In this document: piece by piece, positions 11,779 through 21,578 of the stretch
Numbering within the stretch: the first letter of the stretch is position 1
How the letters are laid out: the number at the start of each line of letters is the position of its first letter
Assembly (NCBI GenBank): GCA_905221605.1
Contig: CAJNDS010000821.1
Span: 1 to 64,000, forward strand
Reading direction: 5' to 3'
Source: Symbiodinium natans
Lineage: Eukaryota > Sar > Dinophyceae > Suessiales > Symbiodiniaceae
Length of the DNA: 64,000 nt
Notes under the pieces: model-generated
Databases searched by the model: none
Seen by the model: only the letters and a program-made list of their open reading frames with translations
What the model was told of the DNA's origin: nothing
Made by a program: the position numbers and the translations under genes

Positions 11779-12155
11779 AGGCTATCTGCTTTCATCTCAC
11801 GGAGCAGGGCCAAGTCCTCCTTGCGTGCCTGTGCGGCGTCCATCAGGATCACCCCACTGGCACCTTGGCTGATGGATCGGATGATGGGGACGGGGTTGCC
11901 GTCCACACCGCACCAAATGTCCGGGGCTATGTAGAAGTCCTTGGCACCGGGTGTAGGCAGATTGTGGAGCTTGCGTCTTTGGACAGCCCGCTGGATGCGG
12001 ACTGCCGCCTTCGTGGCTCGATTGTCTCCTTCCGGGAGTGTAACGCCTGCCCCTGCCGCAAACGCTGTCAAGGCCTCCCAGCGCTGGTGCAAGTCAGTGG
12101 CCTGGACCTGTTGGAGGCACGCAGCTGCTCCCCTGGCTCCTATCAGCTTATCCAC
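11742..12155 (-). pseudogene. LINE ORF1 middle fragment
   Basis: 137 codons (DKLIGARGAAACLQQVQATD..., then AAVRIQRAVQRRKLHNLPTP). It overlaps the upstream fragment by 13 bp and the downstream one by 37 bp in different frames, so single frameshifts separate parts of one ancestral ORF1. AVRIQRAVQRRK resembles an IQ-like basic helix, but I do not claim calmodulin binding. Confidence 0.7.
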
Positions 12156-13315
12156 TGCGCAGCGTGCAGGGCTATACCCCTATCAAGCAAAACTGTGGCA
12201 AGGCGGGTCTTAGCTAATTGGATGTTAGCGTCCTTGGCTCCTCCTCCTCGGACCTCAGGCATCACGCTAAGCACAAGTGGTCCACCCCCGGCACGGTGCA
12301 ACGCCTGACCAGAGATATGGCCGAGCACGGCGTCGATTGGTAGAGGGAAGGGCCCCGAGAAGACACGGACCCCCGGGCCCAAGGCCAAGCAATACGATGC
12401 ATTCTCCCAGCATTGGGCAACGGCTGCAGTAGGCATGGTAGCAGGCAAGGCAAGTACTGACACCGTGTGGGCATTGACTTGAAGTTCAGTCATCACAGTT
12501 GCTCCCGTGGATGTTTGCACGAGCATGCGCAGCTGTCCCAGGAAGAGAGTGCAGCGAAGGTAGTCCAGCATGCCGGCAAGAGGCACCAGCAAGGGGCGCT
12601 TACTGGCACGGATGGTCAGATGCAGCTGCTCCCCTGCGGCGTTTGGGAGCGGTCCAAACTCACTGTCCCATCCAAGGCGCTCAAGCAGTACTGTGGGGAA
12701 GCGCGCGTACCACGCTGTGGCAGCACCAGCTGGGATCGCAAAGTGGTAAGGCGCCTGGCGGTTGGTCAACAGGGCCGCACACACCTCATTGCCTGACAAC
12801 GCCGGCAAGCCAGGAAGCAAAGGCTCACTCGCAGGGAGAAGGCACACGCAGGTGGGCATGTCTGAAAGTCTGTGCAGGATTCGGCCATGTACGTCAGTAA
12901 AAACCTGTGCATCCGTTAGCTGGGGATGCTCCGGCTGAAGAACAGCCCTTAGTTGCGCAAAGACATCACTGCTGTCGCGCATCAGGCATGCAAGACCCTG
13001 GGGGGAGGCTACAACTAAAACCTTAGCATTAGGGCGCGGTCGCGTGTCAAGGTCTATATGGGGGAACTTAGGGCTAGCCTGGGTGACTTGGTACACAGCA
13101 CCGACACAAGACAAGGGACGGCCCGTGTGGCACGCCTGCACGGGGAAACAGGCCTCAGCAACCTGGATGCCCGGGCACTGCACGTCGAACCCTAAAGCAT
13201 CAAGCACTTGGTCAACTCTGAGTATCATCCGGGGGTGGCGCAAAGACTTGCAAGCGATGCATGGCACACGGGGACCTGCAAAGGCCAAAGTCAATCTCGG
13301 CACGCAGGGCCTCAC
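12143..13315 (-). pseudogene. LINE ORF1 N-terminal/central fragment
   Basis: 390 codons, hydrophobic and Ala/Leu/Pro-rich. Segments such as RVDQVLDALGFDVQCPGIQV and CVGAVYQVTQASPKFPHIDL form a compact unknown domain. It overlaps by about 100 bp the methyltransferase-like frame upstream and continues into the next frame after QW/VDKLIG near 12150. No domain recognised with confidence. Confidence 0.65.
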
Positions 13316-14021
13316 GGGCCATCAAGACTTCAACCCGATCAAGGTGGCCAAGCTGCCATGCGTGTGTGACCTTCAGGAATGAGGCCCGGCCACTGCGGGT
13401 GCAGTCCTGAAGGCAGGCATTCACCAGGCTTTCTGGGTTAACGAGCTTGGTATCATCGTCCAAAAGCCAGGACGTGCGGATGGGCACACCCATGGCACTC
13501 ATGCGCCATGCTGCTTGGGACCATCCGCAGAAACCCCCACTAAAGACCTCTGCAACATGCACTGTGCTGTCCTGTCGCACCACACAATTCGCAATGACAA
13601 AGGCGTGTCCCACAGTGGCATCAAGGATCACTGCCCCAGGGGAGGGCCTTGCAACAACCCACGCAACACGGACTTTGGAAGCATGCTGAGCCACTGCGTA
13701 ATAATCACATCGTCGGAGGCGTAGCAACACCTTCCGGTCATCAACAGCTATCTCAACATTTGCAGCTTGGCTGTTCGTGCACCAGACGTGGGCTGTTTGG
13801 ACAACGCGGGCCCGCAACAGCATGCCATCACCAGCATCCACGGGGGAGCCCAGCAGGTCCAAATCAAAACAGGCAACGCATCCATCCTGCAGATTGGCAT
13901 TATCCCTGGCGAACGTAAACATATCCCTCACCTGTGTCCATGCTGGATGTGTCGGAAAGTCAGAATGAGGCCTCGGGGACGACATGGCAAGACACAGTCG
14001 GAAGGTGCAAGGGGGGGACAC
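13212..14021 (-). pseudogene. LINE 5' ORF with C5-methyltransferase-like motif
   Basis: 269 codons at the 5' end of the LINE. Near residue 150, VAEVFSGGFCGWSQAAWRM fits the AdoMet-binding motif I of cytosine-5 DNA methyltransferases (typically a hydrophobic residue, then F-G-G-G). The catalytic Pro-Cys motif IV is not found downstream. Retroelement-borne cytosine methyltransferases are known in dinoflagellates. Here only a remnant, or a structural derivative without catalysis, remains. The upstream 150 residues are unassigned. Confidence 0.6.
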
Positions 14022-14325
14022 CCTAGCGGCCCTGGCACGTGCAGCCCTGTGCCAAAGAGCTCCAAAACCCTGAACCCTGGACCCTGGAGCCTAGACCCTA
14101 AACCCGAAACCGTAAACCCTAAACCCTAAACCCTCAACCCTGTAAGCCATAAACAACAACAAGCCCTAAACCCATGCTTCGAACGAGAAACCCCTACAGT
14201 CTTTATTAAGCGAACCCTCAGAAACCGATACATGGGAGCTTGTAGAGCTCTGGCGTAGAGTATATTTGCGCTGCGCTTTTTGTTCTTTCCGTGGTTCCTT
14301 GGAAGCAGCGTCCCATTCCACACAG

Positions 14326-15900
14326 CTCGTGCAGACACCTGTACGAGACGCGCCTTTTTTGAGATCTCAACAGTTCTCAAGAGGGTCCATATGTAGTACT
14401 TTTATGGAGGTAGGTACCCAAAAACCATACCACATAGGGTTTTCGGGTACACTAATCCCATAATGGTACTACAGAGGGACCCTCTAGGTTCGTAGACCCA
14501 GACCTAGGCGAGTGCAAGCCTCCATGGCCAAGAGCTCAGAACTTCCTGGCGATCTTTGCGGGCGAGGTTTGGTGGGCACTCCCGAATACAATCCGCCCGA
14601 GCCCAAAACCCTTACATCATGCTCCCTCCACGCCCTGAATCCATGAGACCCTCCGCGATTTGAATCCTGATTGGTGAACACGGAAGCGATTTAGGGTTTA
14701 GGGTTTAGGGTCTAGGGTTTAGGGTTTAGGGTTTAGGGTTCAGACTTCAGCTCCTGAGGCAGCCACTCTTCGAATACCGATGCGAAGCCCAGCGCTGGGT
14801 TGAGGTGCTCCGCTTCTTATGTTCAGCTCTGAGTTCCAGAAAGGCCTAAACCCTAAACCCTAAACCCCAAACCCTAAACCCTAAACCTCAAACCCTAAAC
14901 CCTATAAACCCTTCACCCCACGGAATGCCCTCTTGAATTCCTTGCGTCTCGGGCCATGTAGGGGTTCAGGGTTTGCTGGGCAGGAACACGAGCACCTGTG
15001 CATGGCAGGGGGTCTTGGTTCAGGGTTTTAGGCTTTTAGGGTTTGGGGTTCAGGGTTTTAGGGTTTAGGGTTATAGGTTATAGGGTTTAGGGTTCCCGGA
15101 GATCTTCATCTTTTCAGGCCTGGCAGTTGGTGTTCAGGCCTCGGCCGTTTGTGCTCTAAACGTACGCCCTGCGCCCCTGCTGTTGAGCCCTTTGTGGGTA
15201 CTACTTGGGATGTTCCCCCTTATACTAACAGTCCTCAATAGGGATTATAGTACCCCCTAGTAAGGACTGTTAGTATAAGGGGGAACATCCCAAGGTATCT
15301 ACTACAGGTGCTGAAAGTTCACCCTCCATTAAAACACACAGCCTCAAACACTGGCGCAGGTACCTTTATGCATGCCTGCGGAGGTCAGGGCCTCAGGGAT
15401 TTGCGGGTTTAGGGTTTAGGGTTTAGGGTCTAGGGTCTAGGGTCTAGGGTCTATAGGGTTTAGGGTATAGGGTTGGGTCGATGCCTGGAACACTCTTGAA
15501 AAACATGAGGCGCACCCCCAGAAACACCCCCTCAGAAAGGCCTGAAACCCAAGAAGGTCCCGAAACTCGAGGCGGCTCGAGTTTCCTTTAGACTCTGGCA
15601 AGCTACTCAACCCTAAAGCCTAAAACCCCCGGTTTAGGGTTTAGGGTTTAGGGTTTAGGGTTTAGGCTAAAACCCGAAAGACCTCGGGCCCAAAACCCAA
15701 CACTCGAGACAAGGGTCGGGCAGGAGCTGGGTCTTCTTTCCAAAGCTTGCTTTCTACGTTTTATGGCTTGCGGGCTAGTTTCTGGGGGAGTCCCCCTGAC
15801 CATCCCCCTCCCTCCCTCAACCTGTTGCAAGATGCTGGGCGTCAACGGCACCACTGTGGAGACCGTGGAAGCCGCCCCAACCCCAGCTTCGCGCTGGCGG
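14326..15900 (+). CDS. Multi-exon gene model 3 with introner-like introns
   Basis: Candidate exons: 14326-14384, 14488-14566 (FVDPDLGECKPPWPRAQNFL...), 14751-14798 (LLRQPLFEYRCEAQRW), 14984-15011, 15118-15211, 15295-15359 (VLKVHPPLKHTASNTGA at its end), 15522-15556, 15592-15631, and 15779 to about 15900 (MLGVNGTTVETVEAAPTPAS). All have AG before and GT after except the undefined last end, and phases are continuous across the chain. The introns at 14385-14487 and 15212-15294 are inverted-repeat elements whose TIRs lie at the splice sites, which strongly supports splicing there. An alternative for the second is 15198-15307, also in phase. Start, end and function unknown; the 28- to 40-bp exons are uncertain. 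Confidence 0.5.
14377..14487. mobile_element. Introner-like TIR element F1 (intron 14385-14487)
   Basis: The ends agagggtccatatgtagtac and gtactacagagggaccctct are near-perfect inverted repeats of about 20 bp. GT lies inside the left TIR and CTAG at the end of the right TIR. Removing 14385-14487 (103 bp) joins two open coding segments in phase 2. Confidence 0.75.
14689..14740. repeat. Telomeric array (TTTAGGG)n
   Basis: Seven or so TTTAGGG units with one variant, inside the candidate intron 14567-14750. A CCCTAAA array occupies 14847-14911 in the next intron. Confidence 0.95.
15206..15294. mobile_element. Introner-like TIR element A1
   Basis: Near-perfect inverted repeat: cttgggatgttcccccttat at the left and ataagggggaacatcccaag at the right, with an inner arm ctaacagtcc/ggactgttag. 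It would fold into a long hairpin. Splicing GGGAT^GT...CCAAG^G removes 15212-15294 (83 bp) and keeps the reading frame open. Confidence 0.8.
15408..15476. repeat. Telomeric array, TTTAGGG with TCTAGGG variants
   Basis: TTTAGGG units followed by a run of TCTAGGG variants. GCGG^GTTTAGGG at its left edge could act as a splice donor for the micro-segment 15389-15406. Confidence 0.9.
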
Positions 15901-16079
15901 CGTGGAAACCATCAAGCCCGAAACCCTAAACCCCTAGCGTGAACCCCAGCCTCCCAATGAATACGCTGCACGCCCAAACTCGGGCTCATTTTCCCCCATG
16001 CAGGAGCTGCTTGAGGGCGCGCGCCCTCCTCTTATGAGCCCTAAACCCTAAACCCTCTCTTTCATATAATAATTTAAAC

Positions 16080-16606
16080 TTTAATGGGGAACGTGGCCAT
16101 TGGCAAAAAAACCGTGGCCATTGGCAAAAAAGCCGTGGCCATTGGCAAAAAAGCCGTGGCCATTGGCAAAAAAGCCGTGGCCATTGGCAAATTCGCCAAT
16201 GGCCACGGGAAAGTTGCCAATGGCCACGGCTTTTTTGCCAATGGCCACCAATGTCATTAAGGTTGGTCGCCAAAATGGGTTTTTCAAACCCAATTCGCAC
16301 AAAATGCCCCCCAACCTTAATGGGGAACGTGGCCATTGGCAAAAAAGCCGTGGCCATTGGCAACTTTTCGGGCTTTTTGCCAATGGCCACGGCTTTTTTG
16401 CCAATGGCCACGTTCCCCATTAAGGTTGGGCCCCAACCTTAATGGGGGCCGGGGCCATTGGCAAAAAAGCCGTGGCCATTGGCAAAAAAGCCGTGGCCAT
16501 TGGCAAGTGGCATTTGCCAATGGCCACGGCTTTTTTGCCAATGGCCACGGCTTTTTTGCCAATGGCCACGGCTTTTTTGCCAATGGCCACGGCTTTTTTG
16601 CCTTTT
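16080..16606. repeat. Palindromic ~20-bp satellite (gtggccattggcaaaaaagc)
   Basis: Many direct copies of gtggccattggcaaaaaagc on one side and of its reverse complement on the other, arranged in at least three head-to-head groups, interleaved with an aaccttaatggggaacgtgg-like border sequence. It can fold into very long hairpins. Open frames on both strands are repeat translations, not genes. Confidence 0.9.
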
Positions 16607-16797
16607 TTTTGCCCCCCACCCCCCCCTCACCCCCCCCCCCCCCCCACCCCCCCCCCCACCCCCCCCCCCCCCCCCCCCCCACCCCCCCCCCCCACCCACC
16701 CCCCCCCCACCCCCCACCACCCCCCCCCCCACCCCCCCCCCCCCCCCCCACCCACCCCCCCCCACCCCCCACCTACCCCCCCCGCCCCCTTCCCTCT
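16607..16797. repeat. Poly-C tract with A interruptions
   Basis: About 180 bases of C runs broken by single A, directly after the palindromic satellite. Poly-Pro and poly-Gly frames are artefacts. Assembly length here is unreliable. Confidence 0.9.
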
Positions 16798-17102
16798 TCT
16801 GGCCTCCAGATGAAGGCTTTGCGGGGCCGGGAATGCGGCGGCCCCTTCTTAGTGTTTCTCATCTTGGGTGGTCCGAGGGTGGGGTGGGAAAAGCAACTTC
16901 CGGACCCCCATTCTGGGGTTGGAAACCTGGATGAGGGCGTCGCAAGCAAGAGAGAGAACGAATACGGGCAGTTGGTTCTAGGGTGGGTTGGGGATTGGCT
17001 CGAACTGGAATGGTTGGAGGGTGGGGTGGGGGGAAAACAAAACATTTTTTGTCAATCCGGACCAACACTTTTGGTTCTACCTTCGGTCTGGGGAAAGCAA
17101 GC

Positions 17103-17635
17103 GCGAAGACAAGAGGCATGCGACAAAACCGACGAGCACGAAGGGAGGGGACATACGACAAACCCTAAGAGCGCGAAGCAGAAGGAAAGGGACATACGAC
17201 AAAGCCGACGAGCACGAAGGGAGGGGACATACGACAAACCCTAAGAACACCAAGGGAGGGGACGTACGACAAACCTGTAGACCTCTCATCAAACCCTACG
17301 AGCACGAAGGGAGGGGACATACGACAAACCCTACGAGCACGAAGGGAGGGGACATACGGCAAACCTCTGAAAATACAATCTCAGTTTCTTAATTCTTGGG
17401 ATTCTTTGCAAGAAGACGAAGAGGGACACACGACAAAGCCGACGAGCACGAAGAGAGGCGACATACGACAAAATCTAAGAGCACGAAGGGAGGGGACGTG
17501 CGACAAACCTGTAGACCTCTCATCAAACCCTACGAGCATGAAGGGACGGACATACGACAAACCCTACGAGCACGAAGAGAGGGGACATACGACAAACCTC
17601 TAGGCCTCTCATCAAACCCTACGAGCAGGAGCCAA
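17103..17635. repeat. Tandem repeat, acgagcacgaagggaggggac units
   Basis: Units of about 35-55 bp built from cgagcacgaagggaggggac, atacgacaaaccctaagagc and gacctctcatcaaaccctac, repeated over 530 bp with a break near 17380-17430. The unit contains a telomere-like aaaccct core. Confidence 0.85.
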
Positions 17636-17744
17636 CATGAGGCGAGGTCACCGGGGCACTAATTGGAAAGCAACCATGTGGAAGCCAGGCAGCTTAAAGT
17701 GTGCCAAACACAATCAACAAGACGGCCAAAAATAGGCAGGGTCA

Positions 17745-18530
17745 CCGGGGAAAACGACACGAGCAAAGTGAATATGAGCAGAGAGAGAGAACGAATACGA
17801 GTAGACTGACATCGAGCAGAGAGAGAACGAATACGAGCAGAATGAATACGAGCAGAAAGAGAACGAGTACGAGCAGACTCAGTACGAGCAGAAAGACAGC
17901 GAAAACGAGCGGACTGAAATCGAGCAGAGAGAGAGAACGAACACGCGCAGAAAGAGCACGAACACGAGCAGAAAGAGAACGAACACGAGCAAAATGAATA
18001 TGAGCAGAAAGAGAACGAATACGAGCAGATTGACATCGAGCAGAGAGAGAACGAATACGAGCAGAATGAATACGAGCAGAAGAGAACGAGTACGAGCAGA
18101 CTCAGTACGAGCAGAAAGACAGCGAAAACGAGCGGACTGAAATGGAGCAGAGAGAGAACGAATACGAGCAGCAAAAGCACAAATACGAGCAGAAAGAGAA
18201 CGAACACGAGCAAAATGAATATGAGCAGAAAGAGAACGAATACGAGCAGAATGATTACGAGCAGAGAGAGAACGAAGACGAGCAGACTGAAATCGAGCAG
18301 AGAGAGAGAGACGAATACGAACAGAATGAATACGAGAAGAAAAACAACGAAAACGAGCGGACTGAAATCGAGCAGAGAGAGAACGAATACGAGCAGAATG
18401 AATACGAGCAGAACGAGAACGAACACGAGACGAGCAGATCAGAAAAAGAACGAATACGAGCAGAAAGAAACGCATACGAGCAGAATGGAAACCAAGCAGA
18501 ATGACAAAAAACACGAGCAGAATGAATAAA
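17745..18530. repeat. Purine-rich tandem repeat (tacgagcagaaagagaacga)
   Basis: Imperfect units of 15-33 bp of the form gagcagaaagagaacgaatac. The plus strand would encode a charged NEYEQKENEYEQ repeat and the minus strand a hydrophobic Ser/Leu/Val repeat. Broken frames argue for a satellite over a gene, but a repeat-protein exon cannot be excluded. Confidence 0.8.
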
Positions 18531-18666
18531 TGAGGTTGGAGGACAGGGCTTGCTGAGGAAAAATGTGAACTTTATATTTCTTAATGTTTTGGGATTCTCT
18601 GGGTGGGTGGGTTTTTTTCTAGAGTCCAGACAGAGGCTCTACTAGAGATTGCTCGACCCAGAGCTG

Positions 18667-18727
18667 CTGAACCCTAAACCCTAAACCCTAAACCCTAAAC
18701 CCTAAACCCTAAACCCTAAACCCCTAA
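18667..18727. repeat. Telomeric array (CCCTAAA)n
   Basis: Eight CCCTAAA units. The 80 bp upstream (gggtgggtgggttttttt ... gctgaaccc) recur at about 23868-23940 in front of another CCCTAAA array, so array plus flank form a shared module. Confidence 0.95.
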
Positions 18728-18743
18728 CCCGTTTAGAGCTCAG

Positions 18744-18816
18744 GTCACCCTGAGCACGGTCTTGGAGCCGAGCGGGGACTTGCAGGTCTTCTACGCCCTG
18801 GAGGCTTGCGAGTTTG
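18744..18816 (+). CDS. Exon-like segment, unknown protein
   Basis: Acceptor gctcag, 24 codons reading VTLSTVLEPSGDLQVFYALE..., donor G^GTTCAG. CCCTAAA upstream, TTTAGGG downstream. Codon use is GC3-rich, as expected of dinoflagellate genes. An internal donor (CAG^GTCTTC) would shorten it to 18786. Confidence 0.45.
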
Positions 18817-19165
18817 GTTCAGGGCTTCGGGTTTAGGGTTTAGGGTTTAGGGTGTAGGGTTTAGGGTTTAGGGTTAAGGTGTTTAGGCTTTGGGGCTTGG
18901 GGTTTAGGGTTTAGGGTTTGGGTGTTTAGGCTTTGGGGCTCAGGGTTTCGGGGACATGGATACAAGAGCAGTCATGCTTTGTGGGTGGGGGGGGGGGGGG
19001 GGGGGGGGGGAGGGGTTCGGGGCCTTGAGTCTTGTGGGGTTTAGGGTTTGAGGTTTATGGGCCGCAGGGTTTTGGGCTTCAGGGCCTGGGGTTTCAAGTT
19101 CATTTTTGGGTTTGAGCGGTTGCTGTTACCCCTCAGGTTCAGGCTCCAGAGCCCAAGACCTCAAC

Positions 19166-19232
19166 CCTAAACCCTAAACCCTAAACCCTAAACCCTAAAC
19201 CCTAAACCCTAAACCCTAAACCCTAAACCCCT
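19166..19232. repeat. Telomeric array (CCCTAAA)n
   Basis: Nine clean CCCTAAA units directly before the small exon-like segment 19236-19265. Confidence 0.95.
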
Positions 19233-19235
19233 CAG

Positions 19236-19265
19236 CTCGGCCAGGATTGGGCCGCCCTCTCTGAG
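19236..19265 (+). CDS. Small exon-like segment
   Basis: CTCAG acceptor, then LGQDWAALSE, then donor GAG^GTGTGG. Ten codons, phase 0 to 0, bracketed by CCCTAAA upstream and TTTGGGG/TTTAGGG downstream. Confidence 0.3.
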
Positions 19266-19509
19266 GTGTGGGTTCGGACGGTTGGGGCATTGCGGGTTTG
19301 GGGTTTAGGGTTTAGGGCTGAGGGTTTCCAAGGCTTAAACCAGCCACTAGGGAGTGGCTGGTGAGAAGCCCGAACACAATCACTGCGGAGCCGGTCAATC
19401 TTCGTATAACGTAGGGTTTGAGGCTTTAACGGTTAGGGTAGTTAAGGGTTGCAGTAGGGTTTTTCGGGTTTGGGTTGCGGGTTGAAACCCTGAACCCTAA
19501 ACTTGCCCG

Positions 19510-19672
19510 AAGCCCTAAACCCCCTAAACCCCCCCTAAACCCCCTAACAGTAGGGTTTAGGGTTTAGGGTTTAAGGGTTTAAGGGTTGAAGGGTTTAAGG
19601 GTTTAAGGGTTTAATTAAGGGTGTAAGGGTTTAAGGGTTTAAGGGTTCAAGGGTTTAAGGGTTCCGGCTGCC
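19510..19672. repeat. Opposed telomere-like arrays meeting head to head
   Basis: CCCCTAAA units run to about 19547 and, after cagt, TTTAGGG then TTTAAGGG units run to 19672. The C-strand and G-strand arrays are separated by only a few bases and would form a perfect hairpin. The TTTAAGGG variant is expanded locally. Confidence 0.9.
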
Positions 19673-20224
19673 AGAAAGTTGGAGAGGCAGCTGACAGGCC
19701 CTGGATACGGCTTCGCCCTAGCTTATGAAAGCCCTCTAGGCCCGTCCACCACGAAGAGGAACCCTGAACCCGACTCTAGGCAGGTTTTTTTTTTAAATAG
19801 GATATTGCAGATATTGTCCCTTAGTGGTGGGGTATTGTCCACATGTTCCCTTTAGTGGGTTTAAGGGGATGCTATTTTGGATATTTTTGCAGAGGGTTTT
19901 AAGGGCCAAGCAAGTACAACCCTAAACCGTGATCGTCCCCGCCAAGCCTTGAATCACTCCCAAAGCCTTGAGCCTCAAGAGCCTCAAGAGCCCTCTACCT
20001 GCAACCGCAATCTCCCTTCCTCGCCCCGCAACCCTGAACCGCGGCAAGCAGTTTATAAGGCAGAGCTTATGGCTATGGGGTTTAGGGCTTAGGGTCCGGT
20101 AGGGCCCTAGACCTTAAAGCCAGTGGCTTGCACTGAAAAGGTGCATAGGGTTGTTAAAAAAGAAACCTTAACCCCTAACCCTAAACCCTAAACCCTAAAC
20201 CCCGAAGTCTCAAGCCCGAAGCAG

Positions 20225-20305
20225 GTCGCTCTGCAGCTGTCCCTACAGCGCCTGGTGGCACAAGCCGCCCCTGTTCCGCACGCTCGCTTGCGTCGCGTGC
20301 AAAGG
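20225..20305 (+). CDS. Exon-like segment, unknown protein
   Basis: Acceptor gaagcag, 27 codons reading VALQLSLQRLVAQAAPVPHA..., donor AGG^GTGGCC. CCCTAAA repeats lie just upstream. It probably precedes gene model 4, but the join to 20341 is out of frame without a further exon. Confidence 0.4.
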
Positions 20306-20340
20306 GTGGCCTCTTGTAGGGTTGCTGTTGGGATCAGACC

Positions 20341-20911
20341 ATGATTCATCTCGGACCGGGAGTAGGCCCTTTTTCCTTTTTTAGGTTGGGATTCCCTTAT
20401 AACCCCTTAAAACCAAAAAGGGTACCCTTTTTATTCCTAGGTTGCTCCCGGGTCGATTCATTTTCTCATTTTTTCAACAGGTGTTTGCCAACATGTTGTC
20501 ACCATTTGTCGGTTTCACGCGCTTTCCGGTTTTCGGGCATTCCCTGCGATCCGGTTTCAGGCAGCAGCTTTGGTTTCAGCATTTCTTTGTCAACACGAAT
20601 TGGGATGTCAATGTTCCCCGTTATACTAACAATCCTTAATATCAGGGGTACTATTATCCCTATTAAGGATTGTTAGTATCAGGGGAACATCCCAAAACAC
20701 GAACCTTAAGTTCCCAAAATTCCTTCGCGTTCGCCGTATCCCTGCATTCTTAGAAAAGCAAAGCGCGGAGCTTTATCCAAATCTCTGGGCAAAAACACAG
20801 GGGCCGAAATTTCTGTCTGCTAGGACTATTCAGGTGGGACTAAGTAATGGTTTACAGGGGAGATTGGGCTTACAGGCAGACCCTCCGGCCGAAAAGGGCT
20901 ATTGGATTTAG
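20341..20911 (+). CDS. Compact three-exon gene model 4, unknown protein
   Basis: Exons 20341-20361 (ATG; MIHLGPG), 20481-20606 (VFANMLSPFVGFTRFPVFGH... to NTNWD) and 20711-20911 (FPKFLRVRRIPAFLEKQSAE..., stop TAG 20909-20911). All joins are phase 0. Intron 1 (119 bp, GT-AG) and intron 2 (104 bp, GT-AG) are members of two dispersed inverted-repeat families. The 42- and 66-codon exons have higher GC3 in this frame than in the alternative open frame. The ATG may instead be internal, with the gene extending upstream. No domain recognised; aromatic and basic residues are abundant. Confidence 0.5.
20362..20480. mobile_element. Introner-like element B1 (intron)
   Basis: Shares with 30808-30908, 41199-41304, 43290-43393, 56322-56437 and 62781-62878 a pattern of ccctttttt..., ggttcccttat..., then ccaaaaagggtaccctttt. 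The arms are complementary. It begins GTAGGCCC and ends TTTCAACAG. Confidence 0.65.
20598..20695. mobile_element. Introner-like TIR element A2
   Basis: The arms ttgggatgtcaatgttcccc and ggggaacatccca, with the inner arm actaacaatccttaat/attaaggattgttagt, match A1. The inferred intron 20607-20710 uses GGGAT^GT as donor, the same TIR position as A3 and A4, and CTTAAG as acceptor just beyond the right TIR. Confidence 0.75.
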
Positions 20912-21578
20912 GGAGAATTCTTGGGATTTGGGCCGTTTAGTGCCCATATACTAAACCCCTCTGGAAGCCTGAATAACGGTACCCCACCTGGGCTCCCTTC
21001 GTGAAGTTGTCCTTAGTACAGAGTAGCCAGAGGAGCGGTTTGAGTGTAGGGCTGGGGGGGGAGGGGATGCCTGCTTGGGCTTCTCAGGGTTTGGTTTGCT
21101 TAGGGGATTGATGAAGTTGCAGTTCCTAAACTGCAACCCGTAGGGTTTAGGGATCTGCAACGATGGCAGGCTACTGCGCCTATGTGCTTCACTCGGCCTT
21201 GATGCACGACGTCCATCACCCCCCAAGTTCCCCCACAGCAAGGGTTAGGGCTTCGCTCAAGGCAGCGAGGCATATTCGTAGATTACGACTCGCTTTGGAG
21301 CACCTATGACACTCTTCATGCCTGCAGGTCGAAGCGTCAAATCTCTGTAGCGCAGCCTTGCAAACCCATAATTAAAGCCCTTCATCCAAGCCTCAAACCC
21401 CAAACCTTGTCGGCCTACACAGGGGGGCAGCCGTCCAAACCCACCTAATCCCTGAGCGTGAAGCACCGAAAGCCCGGCATATTCGCCACCCTAAACCCTA
21501 GACGCCCTAAACTCTAAACCCTAAAGAAAAATCGAGCCCTCCTCTCCCCTTCCCCCCCCAACCCGAGAGCCCACACAG

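Larger units (their letters stand above)
4731..14061 (-). mobile_element. LINE (non-LTR) retrotransposon, decayed, 15-bp TSD
   Basis: A 9.33 kb element on the minus strand with an ORF1-like region and an ORF2 carrying AP endonuclease, reverse transcriptase, CCHC knuckle and RNase H. The exact 15-mer ccaaaaccctgaacc occurs at 4716-4730 and 14062-14076, which I read as the target-site duplication. It resembles a degenerate telomere repeat, and telomere-like repeats flank both ends, so the element landed in an interstitial telomeric array with its sense strand as the G-rich strand. No poly-A tail is visible. Frameshifts near 13.25, 12.15, 11.75, 7.4 and 6.15 kb and a missing RT motif B make this copy non-functional. 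Reading order on the minus strand is from 14061 down to 4731. Confidence 0.93.

Noticed and set aside
4938-13968. Many plus-strand frames of 60-180 codons
   Set aside because: They are shadows of the minus-strand LINE frames.
16336-17244. 302-codon Pro-rich frame
   Set aside because: It is a satellite plus poly-C read-through; equally long frames exist on the other strand.
17659-18514. Two long hydrophobic frames on the minus strand (FVLSLLVF-type)
   Set aside because: They are translations of the purine-rich tandem repeat from the opposite strand; unit frame is not conserved.
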